Positions 1 through 13,200 of a stretch of 64,000 bases of DNA are shown piece after piece. A program made the position numbers and the translations under genes. The stretch is taken from contig NW_026262734.1 in the NCBI RefSeq assembly GCF_021869535.1, forward strand, positions 81,716,339 to 81,780,338, written 5' to 3'. Positions within the stretch are counted from its first letter, which is position 1. Every line of letters begins with the position of its first letter. The notes under the pieces are model-generated. The model was not told the DNA's origin and did no database searches. It was given only the letters and a program-made list of their open reading frames with translations. Origin of the DNA: Mytilus californianus. Lineage: Eukaryota; Mollusca; Bivalvia; Mytilida; Mytilidae.

Positions 1-1067
1 ATGCTGAAACATTTTTAAAATCTTTGTAATTAAATAAAAAAAAAAAAAAAATCTTCAAAAACAAATTAAAAATAATCATACATATACATATTTAATACAA
101 AAAGCAAAATTTCAGAAGTTAAGTTGACATGCACAGCACGTTGACCGTCAATAACATATTCTGCTTGTTCCCATTATTGTTTTTTTTTTTCAAATAGAAA
201 ACTATTGAATCTAATGAACAATCTTAAAAGGTGCACAATTATACTATATATAGTCGATTTTAAGGAAAATAACTAGGAATATTCCATTGGAATCAACCAC
301 TCAGTGGCGAGGATGAATTCGGTATGACGGTAACTTCACATAAAGAATAAAAAAATTTTGAAATACTGTGGACATACAAAAATGTCAACCGATGAAAATA
401 ATGATCGAGGTGGTTTAGATCTTTTTTAAAATGAAAATAACAATTTATCAATTTCGTGCGTCCGAAGAATAATTGTGGATTTACCTTCACCAGAAACGCT
501 CAAGTCTTAACTATAAAGATGCTAAGAATATATAAGACATGAGAACGTGACTAGCGATATTACAAAAAGGCAACTAAAAAGGTAGTCTTATTCATCTAAG
601 ATCAATTTAACATATTGCATATCATTTGACTGTTCGATCGTTATAATCTGTATGTTGCCCTATACATGTCTTATAATTATTGTTGTCGTTGGGTTGCATT
701 ATCATTAAATTATAACCTACATCTCCTTCTATCCCTATTTAAATGTCTGCATAATGGCAAAATTTATATAATATTGTTAGAAAAACAAAAAACAAGTCTG
801 ATGAAAGCAAGACGTGATTGTTTGCATTTGCATGAGTAATATACTATTAATTCATTGATAAATGATCGCTGGATAAAACAGATATGGAGTCAGAAATCTA
901 AATTCCCTTTCTTTTTAGATATTAAAAAATGCGACATACTACATCATAACGATACATCCAACAACAAAAGGGAAAAAAGTTGGACAATTAGGATTTTTAT
1001 ATATTCTTTTCCATTTCCATTGATTTCTTTTCTCATCAATTATGATTGTTTGGTCGATAACTTGCAT

Positions 1068-1678
1068 CTATTCTGAAAGATGTTTACTTTTGTTTATGTC
1101 GGAGATGTGGCAGTAGGAAGTCTTGTCGACTAAAGTATTGTTCCGGTGAAGGTAGCTTGCTCGGTCATACGTGCAATCTACTGAAATTTCATAACCCGAA
1201 GCGTCCTCTTCTATTGGCGGATAGGTACTGCATAAACTTTGATCTACTATACAATTATATTTTTTCGTAGACGGAATTGCATTTTGGCTTTGTTCGTCCT
1301 TATGACTGGATTCCTTTGTACCAAGACTGGTAAATGGGTGTTGGTAACAGGCCAGAGTTTCGTTACAATTTGTTATACTTTCAGAACTGGACGAGTCATA
1401 GTCTTTTTCAAGATTAGAACTAAATGTAATGGGAAGTAATATGCTGTCCAAATGACTATCGTCGATGCTTTCGTATAGGCATTCATGGAGTTCCAAAGTT
1501 TCTTGTGTTGTGTGTTCTTCTGCTTTACCACCACTTTCTTCGACAGTGTTTTTGCATTTTGATTTCGAAAGACATCTACGTTTCTTGACACAGTTTGAAA
1601 TTCCTAAGATTCCTAGTAAAACAATAATCCCAGATAAGGCTCCACAGAATAGGATTAGTAGTTCTGTTTTTGATAAAC
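1068..1678 (-). CDS. Gene A exon 6: transmembrane helix and cytoplasmic tail
   Basis: Terminal coding exon. The acceptor TTTCGTAG is followed by the codons for LSKTELL, a conserved block in all four copies. A membrane helix (about residues 138-158) is followed by a KKRR patch, which predicts the tail inside the cell (type I topology). The 172-residue tail is acidic and Ser/Thr-rich, with LYESIDDSHLDSIL near its start, a tyrosine motif also present in the other copies. The open frame continues upstream of the acceptor to a Met at 1706, but that stretch is intron. Compared with copy D the tail lacks one roughly 65-residue repeat unit. The reading frame is intact. Confidence 0.82.
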
Positions 1679-1739
1679 CTACGAAATTAAATTGTTTTGT
1701 TATCAATTACATGTAAACATATTTCAACTGATTTTTACT

Positions 1740-2045
1740 GTTCAATTTATGATGTGGTGTTACATCACTGTCTTGTTTGATCGCTCACACGTGTGATTCA
1801 TCCCGTTACATCTTTTATTCAGTAATTCAGAGGTGTGTCTTTAATTGGTGTCTGCCATATTTTATTTTTGTTCTGTAAAAAAATACGCCTTTGGTTTTTC
1901 TCATTTGAACTGCATGACATGTTTTCTTTTATGGGCCTTTGTAATGAATATATGGTACTGATGTTGCTCATTGTCAAAAACCTTTCTGTGACCGTTACTG
2001 CTATCCACGTTATTTGAACTCTGATGGATAATTGTCATTGGCAAT
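1740..2045. repeat. Ancient repeat fossil in intron 5, shared by all four copies
   Basis: The sequence just upstream of exon 6 (plus-strand GTTGTCGTTAGTTGGTGT-like core, then TTTGGTTTTCTCGTTTGAAT) recurs at 36250-36540, 57590-57870 and 62415-62690, each time next to exon 6. It resembles the long dispersed repeat tail at 45.9-46.1 kb. Presence at one position in every paralogue means the insertion predates the duplications. Confidence 0.6.
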
Positions 2046-2281
2046 CACATCACATATCCTTATCTTTAAATATTCTTACTGATATTTAATTTACTGTTCA
2101 AACTAAATAAATAAAAGACTAAATTTGGTTTATGTCATTTTCTTAGATATATTAGACAAAGCGAGAAGTTTTTCTTGTACAATGTGAACAGCTTACAGAA
2201 GTTGGGTAGTAAGGATTTCAAGATTTTACTGCAAAAAGATGCAGACGATACAAAGGGGACAGTCAAAACATTTAAGCAAAA

Positions 2282-3293
2282 AAAAAAACCTTTGCGATAT
2301 AACGCAAACAGTTGCGAAATAACGCAAACCTTTGCGTTATAACGCAAACATTTTGATTTCAATTTTTCATTAAGTTTTGTATATATGTCCTTCTGTCATT
2401 AAATTCCGGTTGTGATAAAGTTAAGCGAAGAACCATAAATATAAGGCCAAATCATTACTAATAAATATGAATATGAATAAGGGAATACTTGAGGTGCAAT
2501 TATACACAAATTAAGAATTGTTTTTGTATCAGAAAATTATATAATTTAACAAGAAAATAGATAGGGTATAGGCATATTTTAAGTGAAAGGCCAAAATTTT
2601 GAAAATTTTGATTAAATAGATAAGAGCAAAAATAATGTCATACAATTGTGAAACTATCACGTCAAATAGACAAATTGATCTTTCTGCTTAAAAATGAATT
2701 ATTCAGAAAAAATAACATTTTTTTAAATTTTGATGTGAGAAATCGTTTTAAAATTAGAATATGATAGATTCTTTGATAAAAAGTCATGGAATTTTCATTT
2801 CAATCTAGTGAGGTAACTTTAAGATGCTTGGGTAGCAATGTGAATAGAGAGAACATAATTATAATAATAAAACATCTTCATTTTATACATATATTACAAA
2901 AGGTAGCTTGTTTGGATCAAACCAACCTTACACAATGTTAAAACGAGAGCTTACTTTGGAAGTATATTCATTATATATAGTATTAGCAAGGTCGATTTTT
3001 TATTTTCTTTGGTATAACTTCAATATATACATGTATTATCCTGATCATTATTAATCAATGATATGTTCTAAATATTCAAGCATTTAATTTTGCAATGAGT
3101 ACAAAGGGTGATAAATTTTAATATATGCAGCCTCCTCCATTGATAACAGCTGCTTCCTTTGAAACTTAAATAAGATAAAACAAATGTTTGCGTTATAACG
3201 CAAAAGGTTTGGGTTATAATGCAAAGGTTTGCGTTATATCGCAAAGGTTTGCGTTATTTTGCAAAGGTTTGCGTTATAACGCAAACATAGGAA
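2282..3293. mobile_element. Element bounded by arrays of a palindromic TTTGCGTTATAACGCAAA motif
   Basis: Three tandem variants of the 18-base palindrome lie at 2288-2352 and about five at 3184-3287, spaced about 19-20 bases apart. The inner edges are inverted (GCAAACATTT at the left, AAATGTTTGC at the right). The roughly 830 bases between them have no recognisable ORF. It lies in gene A intron 5. Probably a non-autonomous DNA element with iterated termini; the exact ends and target duplication are not clear. Confidence 0.45.
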
Positions 3294-3692
3294 GAAATAT
3301 TAAAAAAAAATGTGTGGCGCTAATACGCTTCCGTAAAAAACAGTCCACAAAACACTTCACAGAAAACTAAAGACGGATCAAAATGAACTAATGAAAAAAA
3401 AATGGGGTGATCTCAGATTCTCTAGAATGTCCTGCAACCAAAAACATTGAATAGGGCAAGGGCATATTTTATCAATTGAATATATGTTTTTATCAACGGA
3501 CTATTATGTGCAGACATTTCATTGTATATTATCATTTATTAAATTCATAAATGAAAATTATCATAGATTAGGTTAGCTTCTTCTGATGTAAGCCTTACTA
3601 CCTTAAAGTGAGTCAAAGTTCATGCTGTTCTGTGTTAATTGGTACACATGAAATAATTGCAGCCTTTGATTTATTATCAATACATAATATAT

Positions 3693-3880
3693 ATATACGA
3701 AGCCTAGGTGGTCGAGTGGTCTAGCGCGTCGGATACAGTGCAGGCGATTTGGTGTCACGATATCTCAGTAGCATGAGTTCGAATCCCGGCGAGGGAAGAA
3801 CAAAACATTTGCGAAAGCAAATTTACAGATCTAACATTGTTGGGCTGATTTTTAGACGAGTTACAATGTATATATATATA
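3693..3880 (+). repeat. tRNA-derived SINE
   Basis: An A-box-like stretch (GGTCGAGTGGTCTAGCGCGT) and a B box (GAGTTCGAATCCCGG) lie about 50 bases apart, as in a tRNA-Leu/Ser-type pol III promoter, followed by a non-tRNA body (AACATTGTTGGGCTGATTTT) and a TA-rich tail. No acceptor stem closes, so it is a SINE head and not a tRNA gene. It lies in gene A intron 5. Confidence 0.65.
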
Positions 3881-3898
3881 TATAAACTTCAATTCTAC

Positions 3899-3979
3899 CG
3901 TCGGTTTCTTCTTCTTCGTGCACCTTCGTCACACTTTCTTCTGAAGAAATAGCTTCAACTATATTTGAATGTGTTGTCA
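3899..3979 (-). CDS. Gene A exon 5: acidic juxtamembrane stalk
   Basis: A symmetrical phase 1-1 exon of 81 bases: acceptor ...GCTTTAAG and donor GACG|GTAGAA. It encodes residues 105-131, rich in Glu, Ser and Thr (motif SSEESVTK, then EEEETD), and joins exon 6 through a Gly codon. Copy D has an 87-base homologue at 62965-63051, differing by a two-codon indel plus substitutions. There is no cysteine. Position just before the membrane helix indicates an extracellular stalk. Confidence 0.75.
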
Positions 3980-4969
3980 CTTAAAGCATAAAGACAAAAT
4001 AAAATGAAATTGTTTTCGTTATAAATGATATATATATATATAGAAAACACAAATGATTTTTAATTCTACAAGAATTTTTTTTTATAATACATAATATAGT
4101 GATATTAATGTAGAAATCTAAACATGTACATTTGAGAATAATAAATCTATTTTGATTTTCTATCTTTGATTTCAAATATTCATTCTATCTTCTTACTATA
4201 TGACTCAACACTATTTATACAAAACTACATGTGGTTAAGGATTTAGTATATACATACATAAATATCAAGTTGCGCATTGAAGGTAGGTCTTTTTACACAA
4301 TTTATCGTCTAGATCAATAATTATTAATTAATATTGTCGCAAAAGCTTTTAACAGTTAGAAAGACGGTAGCTATATAATGATAAAATGATTGAATTTCAA
4401 GGGTCATACATGTACAATGCAATAAATGTAGAATCGTGTCTAGGAAGTTTCAACTTCTGTTTACTCGACTAATTTCAAAATGGTTTTCGGATGAACGTCT
4501 TTACTTAGTTAACCACAGAGACTATTAAAACATCCTTTTATTTTGCACATTAAATGGCCATTCCTAATATTATCTAGAAAATTAAAATAAAGTTATCTCA
4601 ACATCAACATTATCTGCATGTCATAGTTACCCTCAAGATTTTATATACATGAATCCAACATTTCCTTATGTATCAAAGAACAAAAGACAGTCGTGTCACA
4701 TAACAGTAAGTAAAGGATACAATGGACCTATGTTTCCAATAGTGTACGTATAAGATGGTTAAACTTTTAAAAACAATATGCCTCGTGTACCTTTTATTTG
4801 CAATTAAGAAAATTCTATTTGCTGAGAATGAAAATTTCTCGTGAAAATATATAATTTTACATGGATTTGACGCTTCAATTATGTATTTGAAAACAAAGTA
4901 TGAATATATTCAATTTCTAAAAACCTTGAAGTTATATTTTAATTAAGTAATTATATTCCTCGTCAGAAC

Positions 4970-6725
4970 CCGTATGATTACATCCATGAATACAGACGCA
5001 GTCACTGTTATCGTCATCATACATCACCAACTCTCCATGATGTTTCTATTAATGACCTGCTGCCGTTTGAACATAAGCCGTGAGGTATTCATCACATTCG
5101 GACGAAGCTTTATACATTACCCCTTTCAAAGCTTCATTCTCTCTACAACTTATGTTTGGAAACCACTGTTACAAACCCTCATTCAAACCAATACAAACTT
5201 ACAACTTTCATTTCCGAAATTGCAAGTCACAGACTTTTTAAACCAGTTCGCATTAGAAAAGATGAAAGAGAGAAAAGATACTTTCTTAAACATTCCTTTG
5301 CCAACAAAGGTCTCGATGCCCTCAACTTGGGCAATATCCTTACTCATAAATTAGTTCAATCGAAAGATCAGTCTGTACCAATCATTTCTTATACCTATAC
5401 CAAACCCATTGCAACTAAAGTTTTCAATTACAAACACGTGTTGCAGGATCTCAATATTGGCGACTTCAAGTCTTAACCTCCTGATTGCACCTATGCTAGT
5501 TCCCCAGTCATATATAATCCGGCTGACCATGTTATTACCGGTGACCTCAACATTGTCAATAACACTTCCATGCGAAATGTGTTATCCAAAGGTCCGAAAT
5601 ATCGATGGCCTAAATCCATCAATTGGAAACACAACTTCAAAAGACCTGGATTCGGTCGTTGATTATGCCAGTCAATGGGTTAAACGCGAGAAAGAAGACG
5701 TATATGCTCTTTCCAAATGAATTAAGGCCGTGAGGTCGTTGATACAAATCAGAATTAAGAAACTAAATGGGTCTATCAATACCTATGGTACATTTTTAAA
5801 GACCTACATGTGGCAAAACACTTGTCTCACCCCTATGACAAATATGTTGTCGTTCCCGCAGATAAATACACAAACAACATCGTTTTTGTGTATAATTCAC
5901 ATTACATCAACTGCTTGATAAAAGAATTAGGTATTGACAGTTCAAGAAAAAATATCATCATCGATGTTCTCTCACTAAATAATTCAAGATTTGGTGACTT
6001 TGTTGAACGCATCTATCCCATCTAACTTGAGATACAGGATACAATATATACTCATATCTTGACTTAAATCTAGAAATTAACAATGAGCGTCGGTTAGAAA
6101 CAAAACTTTACGATAAAAGAGAGATGATTTCAGCTTTCCAATTGTGTATTTTTCCATTTCTATGTAGCAACATTCCAGCAGCGCCTGCATACGGAGTATA
6201 TTTCCCAATTGATAAGATATTCCTCGGCTTGTATTTCCTATCATGATTTCCTTGATAGAGAGTTGTTGCTCATAAGGAAGCTATTAAAACAAGAGTTCCA
6301 AATGGTGAAGTTGAAATCATCCCTTCGTAAATTTTACGGAAGCCATCACGAGTTGGTTGACCGTTATGGAATATCCGTTTCACAAAGATAGCGGATATGT
6401 TCCTAATGTCGTAAATACAATCTCGTTCCCTTTTCATGAATGTGACCTACAGAATTAGACTTTTTCCCGGGTTTGTACTAACATATGCAACACGACACGG
6501 GTTTCACATGCAGAGCAGGATCTGCTTACCCTCTTGATGCACCTGAGATCAACCCATTTTTTGTGGGTTCGTGTTGCTTTGTCTTTAGTTTTCTATAATG
6601 TGTTTTGTGTACTATTGTTTTGTCTGTTTGTCTTTTTTTTTCTTTTTTAGACATGATGTTGTCAGTTTATTTTCGATTTATGAGTTTGAATATCCCTTTG
6701 GTAACTTTCGCTCCTCTTACAGGTT
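4970..6725 (+). mobile_element. Penelope-like retroelement copy with deleted reverse transcriptase core
   Basis: Fragmented plus-strand coding sequence. The N-terminal part includes KDEREKRYFLKHSF and SYTYTKPIATKVFNY. A central segment reads FVYNSHYINCLIKELGI (5882-5932). The C-terminal part includes LCSNIPAAPAYGVYF and LKSSLRKFYGSHHELVDRYG (about 6060-6390), then a noncoding tail to about 6725. The frame then jumps from the KELGIDSS segment straight to the VLSLNNS segment, skipping the PKLHK to YLDD region, so the catalytic core is missing. Several frameshifts are present. It sits in gene A intron 4, antisense to the gene. Confidence 0.75.
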
Positions 6726-6980
6726 TCATCATACTGATAACATCTAGAATCAAACATTCAAACTGCAAATTGTTTTTGGTGACTTTTATTATAAAATATC
6801 AACATTGTTTAAAATATATTTTAAATCTTATAGCATTAATGTATACTGTTATCAATGTCTATGAAGTTTTGATAACATAAATAAAGGTATCAAACAATCT
6901 TCCCATATTACAGTTTTTGGTATGCAATAAATAAGTAGTGCAGTTTCTCTTAGTTGTAAAATACATAAAAATTGACATAC

Positions 6981-7033
6981 GTGTACTTGTAGTCTCTACA
7001 TATTTCTCTATACACCCTTGAACATTGTCACAT
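6981..7033 (-). CDS. Gene A exon 4: end of the EGF-like module
   Basis: A 53-base exon with acceptor ...CTGATTACAG and donor ACAC|GTATGTC. Its first base completes Gly87, then CDNVQGC supplies cysteines 88 and 94, followed by a Thr-rich segment to residue 104. It leaves one base (C). The paralogous exon in copy B (38557-38603) has identical borders and reads CDNAKGC, so the exon is supported by comparison as well as by splice signals. Confidence 0.75.
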
Positions 7034-8066
7034 CTGTAATCAGTATAAAAATTATGATAAGCCAGGAAAAAATTCTTTCTATCATCCATACTTTAAAGTG
7101 AGTATAATACCCTTCAAAAACTAATTTTTATAACTGTTACATTGAGATTATTATTTTATGCGGGTTTGAATAGAGGTTAAACAAATAGAGCATCATGACA
7201 TAACAAACTGTTATTTGGAAGGAAAAGTGATAAAAGTACATAACATAAGTGATAACAGACAAACGTATCGTTTACACGTTTTTTATTTCAACTATTTCAT
7301 AAATATATTGTAAACTTCTTAGTTACTCAGACATTAATATATTTCCTCAATCTTAGTCACAAAAAGCGATCTACCTTTAATCGATGTGTCTCATTGGCGA
7401 ATGCTTTCTTGTTTTTCCATTCGTCTTTTTAATTGCACCACACACTTAGTAATGCTCTGCCCATGTCCTTTTAGACAATTTCGTTGTCTATTCTGTTATT
7501 ACCACACAATATAGTGACGTCTGATTTTTACTTCCCACTGGATTTAGGGCTAAGTACGGTATTACAGATTGGTAAAAAGCTCATATTCCACTTGATATAT
7601 ATCTTACGAAATTTTAATGTTCGAAATATGCAATATTTACATTATAATTGTCTTAAGGCTATAGCCGAAATAACGATAAAGACAACCCTATATATAGTCA
7701 ACCTTAGAGAAAGACTCGATATCCTCCCCAAAAATAACCATAATAGTTTTGCCGAAAGAAGTTGTCCTCTAAATGAAAGGAATAAAAATGTGGTGTGGGA
7801 ATTTGTCTTTCAAAATCCCAATATCAACCAAAAAAACCCGAAACAGAAAGTCACCGGACGTAAATACTTAATCGTTTCTATGGCAAATCTAGCGTTTATC
7901 CCATATATATGCTACTCTGACCTGCCATAAGTGTAAACTACTACAGATATTTCATCAACAACAAATTATTCTAAGAAAAAATAAACATTAGGATATAACT
8001 ACAGATTACCACAAATAAAATTATAATAATTTGTTTAAAATATAATATCAATATAATCTTTCTTAC

Positions 8067-8175
8067 CCTTGTGTAACGTTGCACATACATATATACGCAC
8101 AGCCTTCACCATAAAAATGAAATGGGCAGGGTTCACAGAAATTACCCTTTCTCGACCTAAATCCTAATTCGCATT
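8067..8175 (-). CDS. Gene A exon 3: EGF-like module
   Basis: A 109-base exon with acceptor TTACTTTTCCAG and donor AAGG|GTAAGA, entering in phase 1 and leaving in phase 2. It encodes residues 51-86 plus two bases of residue 87 and contains the C-x-L-G-F, C-E-P-C-P, Y-G-x-G-C and C-x-C spacing of laminin/MEGF-type EGF repeats (cysteines 52,64,67,76,80,82). N83-V-T is a glycosylation sequon. This is the clearest homology in the ectodomain. It is the only EGF module in the assembled gene, whereas MEGF10/Draper proteins carry many. Confidence 0.78.
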
Positions 8176-8295
8176 CTGGAAAAGTAACAAACTGGCAATA
8201 ACTAAATGAAAATATTCTAGAACCATTAGAATTAAAGAATATTATTGTTCGTAAATGACATAAAAAGAGACAGTGGAAGAAAAAAAAAGAAATTT

Positions 8296-8665
8296 GATTT
8301 ATTGCTGCTTACAAAGAAGCTATTAAACCAACTTTTCCAAGTGGTGATGTTAAAATAATCCCTTCGCAAATTTTACGGACGCCATCACGAGTTAATTGTT
8401 CCAATTGTCGTAACCACAATCCCGTCCTCATTTCCTCGAATGTGACCTACCGAATAAGACTAATCACCGGATTTGTACATACGTAAGCAACAGGACGAGT
8501 TCCATATGTGGAGTATGATCTGCTTACCCTTCCGAAGCACCTGAGATCACCTCTGGGTTTAGGTGGGATTCGTGTTGATCGGTTTTTAATTTACGTTGTT
8601 GTGTTGTGCGACGGCATTGTCAGTTTGTTTTCGACTGATGAGTTTGAATATCCTGTTGGTATGTT
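8296..8665 (+). mobile_element. Penelope-like element 3' fragment
   Basis: Matches the distal coding end and tail of the copy at 6265-6700 (AAGAAGCTATTAAA onward, then the GCACCTGAGATCA-containing tail). It is decayed and lies in gene A intron 2, less than 150 bases from exon 3. Confidence 0.6.
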
Positions 8666-11600
8666 TCATCTCTGTTTAACGTAATTTTGTCATTGGACTT
8701 TTTTTACATAATCTAATTTAATCTATTTTTAAATTTGCTATCCAGTATATAAACAGTGAACTTGATATGTTCATATTGTTTGTTTTTTATTACATATTTA
8801 TAAAAATCTACCTCTGAAATTTTTGCTCAGATTTTCCAAAATAGCCGTCATAAGATATCAAAATCGACAACATTCCCTTATAGAAGGTTACAAAGTGTTT
8901 TGTTTTGACGTAACTTCAGCAAAGCTAAGTGCTCTATAACACCAAGTGTATGCCACATTTATTAACTAAAGTCAAACATAAACAGATTTGTGAGGTAAGT
9001 ATAGAAAATCGTTACTACGGTACTATTCTTGCAGAACAGTAGTCTACAAAGAGTGATCATGTATAGATACTGACGTTATTTCAATATTTAAGCTAGACTT
9101 AACTCTAATGTGTACTTCTCGAGTCGAACAGTTTTCTTTTGTGATCAACTGGAAGAGGCCATAGAAATGATCTAAAAATTGCAGTTATATCAGGCTTACC
9201 AGGCCATTAACAAGGCAGGTGCATGCTTCTTCTGTTTAGTTATTCTTTTGGTTTTCAATTAAACAACCAACCGCAACAATCTGTTTGTATGCAACGATAC
9301 TTGAAAAAGCTGCACATGCAGGTAGTTCAAGAAGACATAATGAAGACAAAAGTCTTTTCAACAGTCATCAAAAACATTAATTGATAATCGGTTGGCCAAA
9401 TATTCAGATGCAGACAAGTTATTCCATTGAGGCAAATATGACATTATCAATTTCAAAGTTACGTCTGTTTTATTTCTCTATTATTATTTAACATTACATT
9501 CAACTGAATTCAAACAATTTCATTGTGTATATAGGTCTTCTTCTGGGTGCTAGGACCAGGAAATGAGGAGGTATTAGATGACAAAATGTATAGTTTACGT
9601 TTGTTGTTTATGAATGATCCATTCATCCATTAATCTACAGTACTAGATTTATGAAAAATTCAACATTGAATACATGGTTCCTTCCAACCGCAGCCATGGA
9701 CAATATTGAAAACAACAACAGTTCAACTACGACTAACGAGTCGTTCTATCTTACGACAGTTTCGATATTTCATTCGACATTCCATGAATATAATCTAGCA
9801 ATGTGTTAAATCTTTTCTGAGACATGTATCAATTATCACTTGTGATCAATTGTTTTTTGCTTATGCAAAATCGGGTAAGTGGAACTGGCCAAAATATTTC
9901 GTGCAGATAAAGAACAGTTTAGTTTAAGGTCTTTATATAGAAATGGTATCGTTGAGAACCTTGTGTGATTGCTTAGAAAACAATGGTTGAACAATCGTTT
10001 GATCATGGAAACATAGAACTTAATGAATAGCAGTCTTTTCAAAGTCTCTCATGCATCATGAACAAGACATTTCCGTGAGGTTTCAGTAGGTGTACTTTTC
10101 ATTCTTATGCAAAGATCCTGAAATTATTTTTACTGAGGAACGAGACCCTGGTGAGAACTATGTAACATTCAAAGAATGGAGTAATGAGAGGGAAATCTAA
10201 AGTCCGCGTAACCATAACTGCTCTGCGACATTAAAGATTGAACTGGACATTTTGATGTGAGATCATAAAGAGAACGTTCCATCTAGGCGTACAAGGTTCC
10301 ATTATACTGCTTATTCATTGGTTCTTTGCATTTTTTTCATCAAACTTATGGCTTCCAGTACCCCTGCGCTATATTATGCCATTCAACTATACAGTTTAAG
10401 TGTTGCAAACGTAATTTAAAAATGGTAAATGTAGATCAAGCCCAAGTGTAGAATTACACACTTGTAAAAGGAAAAGGTGGGGCAATCAGTTTGACTATCA
10501 ATATCGTACAACTAAAGCATTTAATAGTGTTTTGTCTAGCAATGGCCATAGTAATTAACAAGATTAAACCAACCTTTGAAATAATATAACATGATCAGGT
10601 AATCCCCATGATGTTGTGCACCATGAACGGTTTTAAAGCAAAAACACAACATTCTAAAAGCATATGAAAACTTTAGGCTGGGGAATGTTTCGGCCTTTTA
10701 CCCCGAGTGCTACTTCGAGTGAATGCGGATGGTATATACCCTATTTGACATTTATCATAGAGGTATCAACATTTTGTAATGAGGTAATACAATGTTGATG
10801 ACAGATATAAAAAAGAAAGTCACGGTATATGAAAATGCCGGGGACAGTGATGTTATGTACGGTCCTGTTTAAAATGTAGTGGGGAGTGGGGCAAACACTA
10901 AATGGTCAAAATGTGTTGTTGTTCAGATGATATAATGATGGAGAATATACTGAGGCACTCAAAAATCATTAGTAAAACAGAACCAGATAAGAACATGAAT
11001 AAAAAACCGCCAAAAATGCTAATACAAATCACTAAACAAAAATCTTAAATTGAGCAAAACCAACCCCACTGAAATCCGCGAATGATCTCATGTGCTTAAA
11101 AAAGTATGCAGTTCTTGTTCAACAAGTGACACCTACTTAGGTGCTCTTGTTTAAATAGATTGATGAGTCATATCCAGTTATTAGGCATATATCATATAAT
11201 AGTGGATTTATAAATGTCTCTTTTCTAATCCTTAGAATCACAAAATTTAAAACATGTAAAAACCATTGGTACATGTAAATCATCTTAAACTTGATCGAAT
11301 GTGAACGTATGAAATGAAGTAAGATTTTCGATGACTAAACGATGAATAAACAAGAATTTTACTAGTTGACAACACAGACAATGAAAACTAAAGAGCAAAT
11401 AACTCAACATTGAAAGTATAAACAACAGAAGATGACCCTTTTCATCAAAACTAGTGGTCAACGCAGGTGTTTAGAAGGGTGAGTATTTTCTAGCCAACTG
11501 TGAAACATATCCATTATCATTAGTGACTCAGATGGTACTAAACGTTTAAACATATATGATGGCGTCCTGGAAACGTTCGAATGTTTCAATTTATGGGATC

Positions 11601-13040
11601 TTTGATTAAAATGACATGGAAACAGTATCAATAAATCATGGAAACGCAATCACTATAATATTGTATGAACTGCAAAATGTAATTCGATAGAAGAAATAAA
11701 TATGAGCAAAGCCTTGTTCCAGTTTTGTTCATTTTCACTTTTTTGTGGCCATTTTGAAAAACAAAATGAAAAGTCAAATATAACGTCATGACTTACTAGA
11801 AACGCTAGATTACATTTTATATGTTTTAAAATATTTGGTTTAAATATTATTTGCTATAATTTATTCTTGGTTGTAAAATTTAGACTGATTGGCACACATC
11901 TTGAACAGGGCCGACATATTGGATTGTTCAGAGTTGGTCCATAGCTTAAATTGACTACCAAATATATATTTACAATTGTACAAAGTTTCATGTTTTTATC
12001 ATCAAACCCACAATTCGTCTAAAAATATGCACGAATCAGATTGGCAATTGACCTCTCTACCTCAAAATCATACTGAACAGTACTGAATTGGCTTCAAGCT
12101 AATAGTTGTCTAAACAGTATTGAATTTACAGAAGTGGATAAGTCTGAAAAATGACTGAATGATTATTGTTCAAACTGTTCAGAAGATGTTAATATCAATA
12201 TGATCGTTAAATTCGTTAACTAGACTCAGTGTTCACTACTTTCAATGATAAGTGATAACACTTATATTGGTTTGGAATCTAAAGTAAAATCTAGTTCTGA
12301 TCTTTAAAAGAAAGTATGATACCGATGACTGTTCTTACGACATGTGATACAGAAATAAATTAAAACAGATACGTCCGAGTTCAAAAGTATTGAAAGCCAA
12401 AAATATAAAACAACCTAGAGGATGAACACAAATAGCGCAAAAAACTCTTTTAAGATAATTTTTGTTTAATCTTTGTTTGAGGGAGTTCAACCTTAGTTTT
12501 AAATTTATTACAATTACATAAACTTTAATTAAAATTACCATGTCCAAATGTCTCATGAACACCCAGTTATTACCAAAGCACTAATTACTAGGCGAACTGG
12601 ACCCGTGTAAAGTGGAAAATACGTATACGCGAACTTATAGCGGTTCTAACCAATACGATGTACAAAAAGTAAGTTATACTATCAATAAGTTACCTATTTT
12701 TTATATGTACTCCCGTAAGCAACACATTATCTTTCGATTGGTTTATCTTAATGAACCCTTACTTAGAACCTTTGTAACGTTTAGTAGATTTGAAAATTAG
12801 TATCACTCCGATGGGACAAACTACTTCATGTGAATTTAGCTTTGATTCTACCTTATAAAATTAATTTTCAGGAGCTGATGTTTTACGAAATATCTCTTCC
12901 GTAAATGAAAATAGAATTGAAAAATTCCGGGAAAATTGTCAAACATCTTCATAAGACTGGTTGAAAATTTACATAATACATATCTATGGTACTACGAAAT
13001 TGTTTTACTCTTATTTTTATCATACGACTATTACATACTC
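8666..13040. other. Gene A intron 2, mostly unrecognised
   Basis: I see no convincing exon, RNA gene or mobile element with clear ends here. Short ORFs are scattered on both strands without codon continuity or recognisable motifs. The sequence is A+T-rich with scattered simple runs. Confidence 0.4.
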
Positions 13041-13042
13041 AC

Positions 13043-13092
13043 TGATACAGTTATCGTTGATATCTTCATAGTTTGAACAGCAAACATATTCT
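13043..13092 (-). CDS. Gene A exon 2: CC-x-N-Y cysteine segment
   Basis: A 50-base exon found from splice signals: acceptor ...ATTTTACAG and donor ATCA|GTGAGT. Its first base completes the AG left by exon 1 (AGA, Arg). It then reads EYVCCSNYEDINDNCI and leaves one base (A), which joins the AA opening exon 3 to give Lys. The adjacent cysteines (38,39), N-Y and a cysteine ten residues on resemble the CC-x-G-Y segment at the start of Nimrod/EMI-type ectodomains; that comparison is by eye. No paralogous exon 2 was found for the other copies in this window. Confidence 0.72.
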
Positions 13093-13200
13093 CTGTAAAA
13101 TATGTAAATACTTTAAAAAAGGAAATATTGTTAACAAATACATGTGTAAATTTTGAAATCAGCAGATACAATATAAAAAAAACATAATGAATTCTTGTAA

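Noticed and set aside
3184-3290. CRISPR-like array
   Set aside because: The spacing is only 19-20 bp with a palindromic unit and no distinct spacers, in a eukaryotic context.
3693-3770. tRNA gene
   Set aside because: A and B boxes are present but acceptor and anticodon stems do not close, and a SINE body follows.
7484-7930. 148-codon plus-strand ORF, the longest unassigned frame
   Set aside because: No recognisable domain, lies antisense within gene A intron 3, no splice-supported neighbours and no copy elsewhere in the window. Probably chance, though not excluded.
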